Shown: piece after piece, positions 1 through 5,591 of the stretch
Layout: each line of letters starts with the position of its first letter
Position numbering within the stretch: the first letter of the stretch is position 1
Assembly (NCBI GenBank): GCA_029884035.1
Contig: JAOUIM010000266.1
Location: 1 to 5,591 of the forward strand
Direction of reading: 5' to 3'
DNA: 5,591 nucleotides
Source of the DNA: Aquincola sp.
GTDB taxonomy: Bacteria; Pseudomonadota; Gammaproteobacteria; Burkholderiales; Burkholderiaceae_C
Made by a program: the position numbers and the translations under genes
The notes under the pieces: generated by a model
The model's database searches: none
What the model was told of the DNA's origin: nothing
Seen by the model: the letters and a program-made list of their open reading frames with translations, nothing else

Positions 1-1388
1 GCCTCCAGCGCCGCATTGGCTTCGCGCAGCGCGTTGCGCTGGTGCACGAGTTCGGTGACATCCAGGCGAACACCGACCACCGACCCATGGGTGCTGCGTG
101 TTTCGTGAACCTGCAGCCAGGTACCGTCGGCCAGTTGCTGCAGGAAGGGCTGCGTGGTGTGCGCACGTTGGGCGAGCCGTTCGGCGAGCCAGGCCTCTTC
201 GCGCCCACGCGCCTGCGGCAACATGCCCAACGACAGCGAACGGCGCACCATCGACTCGAACGTTTCGCCGCGCCTCATCTGGTCGGCCACATGCGGGTAC
301 ATCCGGGACAGTCGCTCGTTGTGAACGACAAGCCGGTCCTGCTGGTCGTACACCTCCACGCCGGCCGGGATCGCCTCGATCGCGTCGAGCAGCAGTTGCT
401 CCGCGCGCGCCGCCTCGGCACGCGCGGCCTCCAGCGCTTGCCCTTGCCGAACCATTTCGGTGACGTCGGTGCGTACGCCCGCCACGCCTCCGCTGGCGGT
501 GCGGCGCTCGTCGATGCGCAGCCAGCGGCCCCCAGGCAATTCCTGCAGGATCGGCTGGCCATCGGTCTCGCGGTGGCGACGCATGCGCTCGCTCAACCAG
601 GCTGCGGGATCCGCCGCTGCCTGCGGATACTGGCCACGCTCCAGGCCGTAACGCAGGATCGACTCGAACGTCGCGCCCGGCACGAAGGCCGGCGCCGAAT
701 CGAGGTACAGCTCGCGGTAGCGCTGGTTGCACAGCACGAAGCGGTCGTCGCGGTCGTACAGCGCAAAACCCTCGGGCAGCGCCTCGACCGCGTCGGCCAG
801 CAGGGAGCGCGCGGCTGTGAGATCGACCTCGCGCTGGACGAGGTCGGTGACATCGATCGAGAAGCCGAGCCGGCTGCCGTCGGAAAGTCGCTGTTCGGTG
901 ATCCGGCGCCAGCGGCCATCGGCCATCGCGCGCAGAAAACTGCGGCTGTCGTCGGTGAGGTGTTGCGCCACGCGTTCGGCGATCCAGGCCTCCTCGCGGC
1001 CTGCCGCCTCGGGCACCAATCCCTTGCCCACGCTCGCGCGCAGCAGTGCCTCGAAGCTCATGCCGCGTCGCCACGGGGCATCGGGCTTCTCATACAGTCG
1101 GCGGAAGTCGGCGTTGGCCAGGACCAGGCGATCGTGCGCGTCGTACAGCACGACGCCGGCCTGCATGGCGTCGATCGCCCGCAACAACTGCTCGCGCTCG
1201 TTGGAGATCTTCCCGCCGAACCACCAGTAGACCGCGCCCACCGCAAGCCCGACCACCGCGGCCAGCCCCTCGTCGAGCGGCCAGTGAGCGACGGATGCAG
1301 CAGCGAGCGCCAGAATGCATGCGACGACCGCCAGACGCCGCTGACGGCCACGGCGCATCCGAACGTCGATGGTCGTCCCGATCATCAT
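1..1388 (-). CDS. Membrane-anchored multi-PAS sensor protein (probable signal-transduction kinase), C-terminus beyond window
   Basis: 462 codons of an N-terminal fragment are visible. After a basic start (MRRGRQRR, residues 11-18) come two hydrophobic segments, about 19-38 and 42-57, which should form an inner-membrane hairpin with the rest in the cytoplasm. Three tandem PAS domains follow at about 64-185, 190-312 and 325-445. Each opens with a line like LLRAIDAMQAGVVLYD and closes with DVT(D/E)(L/M)V. This is the pattern of PAS_7-type domains, which sense small ligands or redox state. The last visible residues (ALREANAALEA) look like the start of a coiled-coil linker, so a histidine kinase or hybrid kinase output is likely. 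A diguanylate cyclase cannot be excluded, because the output domain lies off the left edge. The chosen ATG (1388) overlaps the murU stop as ATGA. Other in-frame ATGs are at 1385 and 1358, and no strong Shine-Dalgarno precedes any of them, which fits translational coupling. The ligand is unknown. Confidence 0.85.
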   Translation of the reverse strand, partial: MMIGTTIDVRMRRGRQRRLAVVACILALAAASVAHWPLDEGLAAVVGLAVGAVYWWFGGKISNEREQLLRAIDAMQAGVVLYDAHDRLVLANADFRRLYEKPDAPWRRGMSFEALLRASVGKGLVPEAAGREEAWIAERVAQHLTDDSRSFLRAMADGRWRRITEQRLSDGSRLGFSIDVTDLVQREVDLTAARSLLADAVEALPEGFALYDRDDRFVLCNQRYRELYLDSAPAFVPGATFESILRYGLERGQYPQAAADPAAWLSERMRRHRETDGQPILQELPGGRWLRIDERRTASGGVAGVRTDVTEMVRQGQALEAARAEAARAEQLLLDAIEAIPAGVEVYDQQDRLVVHNERLSRMYPHVADQMRRGETFESMVRRSLSLGMLPQARGREEAWLAERLAQRAHTTQPFLQQLADGTWLQVHETRSTHGSVVGVRLDVTELVHQRNALREANAALE

Positions 1389-2086
1389 GCCGCGGCGTCC
1401 GCTGCGCGCCACCGCTCGACGGTGCCGACGTCTGTCCAGACACCGTCCCAGCGCTCGGCGCCCAGGCGGCGGGCGGCCAACGCCGCGTCGAGCAGGGGCC
1501 GGAGCTTCATGTGGGTCCCGGGCGGGATCGCACCGAACATCGCGGCACGGAACAGTCCGATGCTTGACCACGTCCGCCGCGGGGACGTCGTCGTTGCCAA
1601 ACCATGGACCTCATCGATACCGAAGTCGCCCGTGGCATGGTGCGGCGCATTGGGCACGAGCCAAAGGTGTGCGAGGCGGTCGCCTGCCACCAGCAGTCGC
1701 TGCGCGTCATGCGCCTCGAAGGCGAAGCCCGGCACGAAGACATCGCCCGAGATAACCCAGAATGCGTCCGACGCCAGGCGCGGCAGCGCCTTGGCGATGC
1801 CGCCGGCCGTCTCCAGCGCACCGCCGTGATCGCGCCCCTCGAAGGAGTACTCGATCGACAGGCCCCACCGCGATCCATCGCCCAGGCACGCCGGGAATTG
1901 TTCTTCCAGCCATGCGGTGTTGATCACGACGCGCCGGACACCGGCACGCGCGAGCGCCTCGAGGTGCCAGGCCACCAGCGGCTTGCCCCGCACTTCGAGC
2001 AATGGCTTGGGCGTGCGGTCGGTCCATGGTCGCAGGCGCTCGCCGCGGCCAGCACACAGGATGAGGGCGGGCAAGGCCTGCGGCAT
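1385..2086 (-). CDS. murU: MurU-like N-acetylmuramate-1-phosphate uridylyltransferase (NTP-transferase family)
   Basis: This 233-residue protein has the nucleotidyltransferase fold. The nucleotide-binding signature LILCAGRGERLRP is at residues 8-20, followed by TPKPL (25-29) with catalytic-type Lys27. SGDVF carries a likely metal-binding Asp115, and WTDVGT near the C-terminus carries a second, Asp219. Stretches such as VVINTAWLEEQ, LGDGSRWGLSIEYS and LETAGGIAKALP resemble Pseudomonas putida MurU as I recall it. MurU makes UDP-MurNAc from MurNAc-1-phosphate and UTP in the cytoplasm, bypassing de novo synthesis and fosfomycin. A glucose-1-phosphate or mannose-1-phosphate nucleotidyltransferase is the main alternative. 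The reading frame stays open upstream to 2425, but that stretch lies antisense to tkt and does not match the family. The ATG at 2086 places the signature at the expected distance from the N-terminus. There is no clear Shine-Dalgarno. The gene diverges from tkt, and its usual partner kinase gene amgK is not next to it. Confidence 0.8.
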   Translation of the reverse strand: MPQALPALILCAGRGERLRPWTDRTPKPLLEVRGKPLVAWHLEALARAGVRRVVINTAWLEEQFPACLGDGSRWGLSIEYSFEGRDHGGALETAGGIAKALPRLASDAFWVISGDVFVPGFAFEAHDAQRLLVAGDRLAHLWLVPNAPHHATGDFGIDEVHGLATTTSPRRTWSSIGLFRAAMFGAIPPGTHMKLRPLLDAALAARRLGAERWDGVWTDVGTVERWRAADAAA

Positions 2087-2116
2087 GGGCGGGCAGTTTA
2101 GGCCCAGGCAGCACGC

Positions 2117-2147
2117 GGGAAGCGGCGAATAAAATCGTTCGCTTCCC
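2117..2147. repeat. Interrupted palindrome in the murU/tkt divergent intergenic region
   Basis: The arms GGGAAGCG (2117-2124) and CGCTTCCC (2140-2147) are perfect 8-base inverted repeats. Inside them CGA (2126-2128) also pairs with TCG (2135-2137), leaving the A/T-rich loop ATAAAA and a one-base bulge at 2139. It ends 27 bases before the tkt start and begins 30 bases upstream of the murU start. Neither side has a T-run, so it is not a typical intrinsic terminator. A regulator-binding operator or an RNA hairpin are both possible. The palindrome is directly visible and its function is inferred. Confidence 0.6.
2130..2135 (+). promoter_or_regulatory. Candidate -10 element for tkt
   Basis: TAAAAT matches the sigma-70 -10 consensus TATAAT at five of six positions and stands out in very GC-rich DNA. 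It would place transcription start near 2142, giving a leader of about 33 bases before the tkt ATG. No good -35 box is found 16-18 bases upstream (GGCAGC at 2107-2112 is poor), so the call is tentative. It sits in the loop of the palindrome at 2117-2147, so a protein bound there would probably block the promoter. Confidence 0.35.
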
Positions 2148-2174
2148 CTTCCGCGCCTCACCGCTGCCGCCGCC

Positions 2175-4247
2175 ATGTCCAGCCTCGACACGAATCGCGT
2201 CCCAGACACCGGCGGTCCCGTGCCGCCCACCGCCGCCAGCCGCGAGGCGCTGATGGCCAACGCGATCCGTGCGCTGGCAATGGATGCGGTGCAGCAGGCC
2301 AACTCGGGCCACCCGGGCGCACCGATGGGCATGGCCGAATGCGCAGTCGCGCTGTGGGGACGGCATTTCAGGCACAACCCGGCGCATCCGCACTGGCCCG
2401 ATCGCGACCGCTTCGTGCTGTCCAACGGCCATGCCTCGATGCTCCTGTATGCCCTGCTGCACCTGACCGGCTACGACCTGCCAATGAGCGAGCTGCGCAA
2501 CTTCCGCCAGTTGCACAGCAAGACGCCGGGCCATCCCGAGGTCGGCGTCACGCCGGGCGTGGAAACCACGACCGGCCCGCTCGGCCAGGGCCTGGCCAAC
2601 GCGGTGGGCATGGCGCTGGCGGAGAAGTTGCTCGCGCACGAGTTCAATCGCCCGGGCCATCTGGTCGTCGATCACCGCACCTATGTCTTCCTCGGCGACG
2701 GCTGCCTGATGGAAGGGGTGAGCCACGAGGCCTGTGCGCTCGCCGGCGCGTGGAAGCTCGCCAAGCTGATCGCGATCTACGACCACAACGGCATCTCGAT
2801 CGACGGCCGCGTCGAGCCCTGGTTCGTCGACGACACGGCCAAGCGATTCGAGGCCTACGGCTGGCACGTGATCCGCGATGTCGACGGCCACGACGTGGCT
2901 GCGGTCGATCGGGCGATCGCGCAGGCGAAGAAGAGCGCAACCAAGCCAACGCTCATCGTCGCCCGGACGACGATCGGCAAGGGTGCGCCCAACCGCAGCG
3001 GCACCGCCAAGGCGCATGGCGAGCCGCTCGGCCCCGACGAGGTCAGGGCCACGCGCGAGGCGCTCGGCTGGCCATATGACCCCTTCATCGTGCCCGAGTC
3101 GGCCTACGCGGCGTGGGATGCACGGCGCACCGGGCTGCAGGCCGAATCGGCGTGGGAGGCGCGCCTGGCCTCATACAAGGCCGCGCACCCCGAACTTGCG
3201 GCCGAACTGGTGCGGCGCCTGAAGGGCGAGTTGCCAAAGGGCTTTGCCCAAGCGGCCGTCGACGCGGCAGTGTCCGCGCACACCAAGGCCGAGGCCGTGG
3301 CGTCGCGCAAGGCAAGCCAGATCGCGCTCGACGTCTTCACGAAGACGCTGCCCGAGATGATCGGCGGATCGGCGGACCTTACCGGCTCGAACCTCACCAA
3401 CACCTCGTCAACGCCACCGCTGCGCATCGGCGACGACGGCGCGCCCAACGGCGGGCGCCACATCAATTACGGCGTGCGCGAGTTCGGCATGGCTGCCGTG
3501 ATGAACGGGCTGGCGCTGCACGGGGGCTTCATCCCGTACGGCGGCACCTTCCTGACGTTCTCCGACTACAGCCGCAACGCGATCCGCATGGCTGCCCTGA
3601 TGCACCGGCGCGTGATCCATGTCTTCACGCACGATTCGATCGGGCTAGGAGAGGATGGGCCCACCCACCAGAGCGTCGAGCACGCGGCCAGCCTGCGACT
3701 GATCCCGGGGCTCGACGTCTGGCGCCCGGCCGACACCGCCGAGACGGTGGTGGCGTGGGCCGGCGCGATCGAACGACGCAGCCGCCCCACCGCGCTGCTG
3801 CTGTCGCGCCAGAGCCTGCCGTACCTGCCGAAGGCCGGGCTCGACGAGATCGCGCGCGGCGCCTATGTGCTGGCCGAGCCCGCGGAGGTGGGCCTGAAGA
3901 GGATGGCGCAGGCGGTGATCGTGGCCACCGGCAGCGAGGTGCAGATTGCCCTGCACGCGCAGGCCGCGCTGGCCAAGGACGGCATCGCGGTGCGTGTCGT
4001 CTCGATGCCGTGCACGACCGTGTTCGATCGCCAGGACGCCGCGTACAAGTCGAGCGTGCTGCCCGACAGGCTGCCGCGCGTCGCGGTGGAGGCCGGCGTC
4101 ACCGACGGCTGGTGGAAGTACGGCTGCGCCGCAGTGGTGGGTATCGACACGTATGGCGAGAGCGCGCCCGCCGGCGCGCTGTTCAAACACTTCCACCTGA
4201 CGGCGGACAACGTGGCCGCGGTCGTGCGCAAGGTGGTCGGCACTTGA
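2175..4247 (+). CDS. tkt: Transketolase
   Basis: This thiamine-diphosphate (ThDP) enzyme moves two-carbon ketol units between ketose and aldose phosphates in the non-oxidative pentose phosphate pathway, in the cytoplasm as a dimer. The 690 residues cover all three domains: the diphosphate-binding domain (about 24-350), the pyrimidine-binding domain (about 375-545) and the C-terminal domain. Visible active-site features are NSGHPGAPMG with His46, NGHASM with His86, TPGHPE with His120, GDG at 174-176 with Asn205 (ThDP and metal binding), the cofactor-activating Glu436 in YGVREFGM, and GEDGPTHQ with His498. These line up with E. coli TktA with an offset of 20 residues. The extra residues form a Pro/Thr-rich N-terminal tail. 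A start at Met27 (2253) would give 664 residues, close to the E. coli length, with a weak GAGG ahead of it. I keep 2175 because the SREAL helix before Met27 matches the family. The upstream DNA has no good Shine-Dalgarno. It heads a probable operon with the next two genes. Confidence 0.97.
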   Translation: MSSLDTNRVPDTGGPVPPTAASREALMANAIRALAMDAVQQANSGHPGAPMGMAECAVALWGRHFRHNPAHPHWPDRDRFVLSNGHASMLLYALLHLTGYDLPMSELRNFRQLHSKTPGHPEVGVTPGVETTTGPLGQGLANAVGMALAEKLLAHEFNRPGHLVVDHRTYVFLGDGCLMEGVSHEACALAGAWKLAKLIAIYDHNGISIDGRVEPWFVDDTAKRFEAYGWHVIRDVDGHDVAAVDRAIAQAKKSATKPTLIVARTTIGKGAPNRSGTAKAHGEPLGPDEVRATREALGWPYDPFIVPESAYAAWDARRTGLQAESAWEARLASYKAAHPELAAELVRRLKGELPKGFAQAAVDAAVSAHTKAEAVASRKASQIALDVFTKTLPEMIGGSADLTGSNLTNTSSTPPLRIGDDGAPNGGRHINYGVREFGMAAVMNGLALHGGFIPYGGTFLTFSDYSRNAIRMAALMHRRVIHVFTHDSIGLGEDGPTHQSVEHAASLRLIPGLDVWRPADTAETVVAWAGAIERRSRPTALLLSRQSLPYLPKAGLDEIARGAYVLAEPAEVGLKRMAQAVIVATGSEVQIALHAQAALAKDGIAVRVVSMPCTTVFDRQDAAYKSSVLPDRLPRVAVEAGVTDGWWKYGCAAVVGIDTYGESAPAGALFKHFHLTADNVAAVVRKVVGT

Positions 4248-4307
4248 GGCCGATCATTCCCCTGCGCGCCGAAGCCTGACAATGTCTCCCTGACCTGCTC
4301 ACTCCAC

Positions 4308-4315
4308 AAGAAGGT
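4308..4315 (+). promoter_or_regulatory. Ribosome binding site of the PKD-domain gene
   Basis: AAGAAGGT lies 8 bases before the ATG at 4324. It is a good match to the anti-Shine-Dalgarno and supports this start, which also gives a complete signal peptide. Confidence 0.6.
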
Positions 4316-4323
4316 GCCCCCTC

Positions 4324-4896
4324 ATGAAACGCTTCCTCATTCAAGCCGCCGCAGTTTCGGTTTTCGCTGCATCGGCACACGCTCAGTCCCTTTCCGGCAT
4401 CAAGGTCGAACCTGCCGCGCCGAAGGTCGGCGAGACCGTGACGATCACGGGCATGTTCGACAGCGCGGGCAACCCCAATTGCAACTTGCGCGTCGATTTC
4501 GGGGACGGCAAGAACCAGAACTTCAAGATCAACCAGGAAAAGGATGTGCCGCTGGTGACGACGCACACGTACGCCAAGGCGGGCAGCTACAAGGTGTCCA
4601 TCCTGCCGCGCACCGCGCTGCCGATGATCAAGTGCATGGGTGCGGACCAGACGGCCACCGTGAAGGTGGTGGCCGCGGCACCGGCCGCCGCCGTCGCGGC
4701 CGCCAAGCCGATGGCCGCCAGCCCGGCCTGCCCCGCGGGGTGGACGCTCGACGCCAAGAGTGTCAACAAGAAGATCGGTAGCTACTCCTGCACCGCCAAG
4801 CGCGGCACGCCGCTGCCAGCCACGCGCATCGAATGTGCAGCACCGCTCGGCTACTTCGAGAACCAGACCAAGGGCCGGCTCGGCTGCCAGCCCTGA
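4324..4896 (+). CDS. Secreted PKD-like domain protein with cysteine-rich C-terminal module
   Basis: A 190-residue exported protein of unknown function. Residues 1-20 form a Sec signal peptide (MKRF, a hydrophobic stretch, then cleavage after AHA). Residues about 22-116 resemble a PKD/Ig-like beta-sandwich, with the family hallmark DFGDG at 58-62 and the pattern THTYAKAGSYKVSI at 80-93. PKD folds usually serve in protein-protein or protein-carbohydrate contact outside the cytoplasm. An Ala/Pro-rich linker (about 117-135) leads to a small module (136-190) opening CPAGW and ending GCQP. There are six cysteines (53, 104, 136, 156, 171, 188), two in the PKD part and four in the tail, consistent with one plus two disulfides formed in the periplasm. 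No lipobox, transmembrane anchor or catalytic motif is seen. It lies 76 bases after tkt and 46 before gap on the same strand, so it is likely co-transcribed, though its role is not metabolic by sequence. Function is not recognised. Confidence 0.88.
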   Translation: MKRFLIQAAAVSVFAASAHAQSLSGIKVEPAAPKVGETVTITGMFDSAGNPNCNLRVDFGDGKNQNFKINQEKDVPLVTTHTYAKAGSYKVSILPRTALPMIKCMGADQTATVKVVAAAPAAAVAAAKPMAASPACPAGWTLDAKSVNKKIGSYSCTAKRGTPLPATRIECAAPLGYFENQTKGRLGCQP

Positions 4897-4929
4897 CCCC
4901 CGAGACCAACTTCCACTCACCGATCACAC

Positions 4930-4933
4930 GGAG
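4930..4933 (+). promoter_or_regulatory. Ribosome binding site of gap
   Basis: GGAG lies 9 bases before the gap ATG at 4943, in a 46-base gap after the PKD-protein stop. It is a standard Shine-Dalgarno and fixes the gap start. Confidence 0.6.
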
Positions 4934-4942
4934 TCCTTCGAC

Positions 4943-5591
4943 ATGGCAATCAAGGTTGGCATCAACGGCTTCGGCCGCATCGGGCGCATGGTGTTCCGCG
5001 CCGCGGCCCAGAACTTCAAGGACGACGTCGAGATCGTCGGCATCAACGACCTGCTCGAGCCCGACTACCTGGCCTACATGCTCCAGTACGACAGCGTGCA
5101 CGGTCGCTTCAAGGGCACGATCGCGGTCGACGGCCACACGCTGATCGTCAATGGCAAGCGCATCCGCCTGACCGCCGAGAAGGACCCGGCAGCGCTGAAG
5201 TGGGGTGACGTCGGCGCCGACGTGGTGGTCGAATCCACAGGCCTGTTCCTCACGCTCGACACGTGCAAGAAGCACCTCGACGCCGGAGCCAAGAAGGTGA
5301 TCCAGAGCGCGCCGTCGAAGGACGACACGCCGATGTTCGTCTATGGCGTCAATCACTCGAAGTACGCGGGCGAGAAGATCATCAGCGGCGCGAGTTGCAC
5401 CACCAACTGCCTGGCGCCCGTGGCCAAGGTGCTCAACGACAGCTTCGGCATCAAGCGCGGCCTGATGACCACCGTGCATGCGGCCACCGCGACGCAGAAG
5501 ACCGTCGACGGCCCGAGCAACAAGGACTGGCGCGGCGGCCGCGGCATCCTCGAGAACATCATCCCGAGCTCCACCGGTGGCCAAGGCGGTG
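4943..5591 (+). CDS. gap: Type I glyceraldehyde-3-phosphate dehydrogenase, C-terminus beyond window
   Basis: This enzyme oxidises and phosphorylates glyceraldehyde 3-phosphate to 1,3-bisphosphoglycerate with NAD+, in cytoplasmic glycolysis, and runs in reverse in gluconeogenesis. The first 216 residues (of roughly 330 in the family) are present. They include the Rossmann dinucleotide motif GINGFGRIG (6-14), the Asn35-Asp36 pair after the second strand that favours NAD+, the catalytic motif ASCTTNCLAP with nucleophile Cys152, and the general base His179 in TTVHAATATQKTVDGP. The TATQKTVDGPS and KDWRGGRG segments match the GapA subgroup of E. coli and eukaryotes rather than the Bacillus-type HAYTNDQ form. 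It follows the PKD gene and probably belongs to the tkt transcription unit. In many betaproteobacteria pgk and pyk follow gap, and they may lie beyond the right edge. Confidence 0.97.
   Translation, partial: MAIKVGINGFGRIGRMVFRAAAQNFKDDVEIVGINDLLEPDYLAYMLQYDSVHGRFKGTIAVDGHTLIVNGKRIRLTAEKDPAALKWGDVGADVVVESTGLFLTLDTCKKHLDAGAKKVIQSAPSKDDTPMFVYGVNHSKYAGEKIISGASCTTNCLAPVAKVLNDSFGIKRGLMTTVHAATATQKTVDGPSNKDWRGGRGILENIIPSSTGGQGG

Noticed and set aside
42..1829. A 595-codon open frame on the plus strand
   Set aside because: It lies entirely antisense to the PAS sensor and murU, has no recognisable domain, and has the Arg/His/Ala/Leu-rich look of GC-rich shadow frames. The minus-strand products have clear family motifs.
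2095..2100. TAAACT on the minus strand as a -10 for a near-leaderless murU transcript
   Set aside because: It sits only 8 bases from the murU ATG and has no convincing -35, so the match could be chance.
2087..2425. Upstream extension of the murU frame to 2425
   Set aside because: This would add 113 residues antisense to the tkt start, with no similarity to nucleotidyltransferases. The ATG at 2086 gives the normal family N-terminus.
1707..3017. A 436-codon minus-strand open frame across the 5' half of tkt and part of murU
   Set aside because: It is antisense to transketolase, whose motifs are unambiguous, and out of frame with murU. The translation has no family resemblance.
3655..3702. Possible small gene starting at an ATG after AGGAG inside tkt
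   Set aside because: It ends after about 15 codons, the spacing to AGGAG is only 3 bases, and it lies within essential transketolase coding sequence.
3113..4279. A 388-codon plus-strand frame inside tkt
   Set aside because: It is an Arg-rich alternative frame of transketolase, explained by high third-position GC.
4248..4323. Possible terminator or promoter between tkt and the PKD gene
   Set aside because: I found no stem-loop with a T-run and no -35/-10 pair at proper spacing. GACAAT at 4279-4284 alone is too weak.
4183..4920. A 245-codon minus-strand frame opposite the PKD gene
   Set aside because: It is antisense to a protein with a good ribosome binding site, signal peptide and PKD motif, and contains no domain of its own.
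4763..5584. A 273-codon minus-strand frame opposite gap
   Set aside because: It is the antisense shadow of GAPDH, and its Val/Asp/His-rich pattern mirrors that gene's codons.

Overview
The window is about 5.6 kb of GC-rich bacterial chromosome with strong G/C preference at third codon positions. The protein resemblances (an Escherichia coli-type transketolase and GapA, a MurU-type nucleotidyltransferase, a tandem PAS sensor with the PAS_7-like pattern common in Burkholderiales) suggest a betaproteobacterium, probably Burkholderiales. That placement is inferred from family resemblance only.

Left half, minus strand (1-2086): two genes transcribed leftwards. The first, starting at 2086, encodes a 233-residue sugar-1-phosphate nucleotidyltransferase that looks like MurU, the UDP-MurNAc-forming enzyme of the peptidoglycan recycling shortcut. 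Its stop codon overlaps by 4 bases (ATGA) the start of a membrane-anchored sensor. That sensor has two N-terminal transmembrane helices and three tandem PAS domains, and it runs off the left edge before any output domain is seen.

Centre (2087-2174): an 88-base divergent intergenic region. It holds a 31-base interrupted palindrome whose loop contains a TAAAAT -10-like element reading toward transketolase. It is the only evident place for regulatory DNA between the two transcription units.

Right half, plus strand (2175-5591): transketolase (tkt), then a small secreted protein with a PKD-like fold and a cysteine-rich tail, then glyceraldehyde-3-phosphate dehydrogenase (gap, cut by the right edge). 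Gaps are 76 and 46 bases and no convincing terminator is visible, so co-transcription is plausible. tkt and gap meet metabolically at glyceraldehyde 3-phosphate, linking the pentose phosphate pathway with glycolysis. The exported PKD protein between them has no obvious metabolic reason to be there and is the most unusual gene in the window.

I see no mobile elements, CRISPR arrays, tRNA or rRNA genes, and no clear new multi-gene system. The better leads are the intergenic palindrome, the secreted protein inside the carbon-metabolism cluster, and the coupling of a cell-wall recycling enzyme to a PAS sensor.
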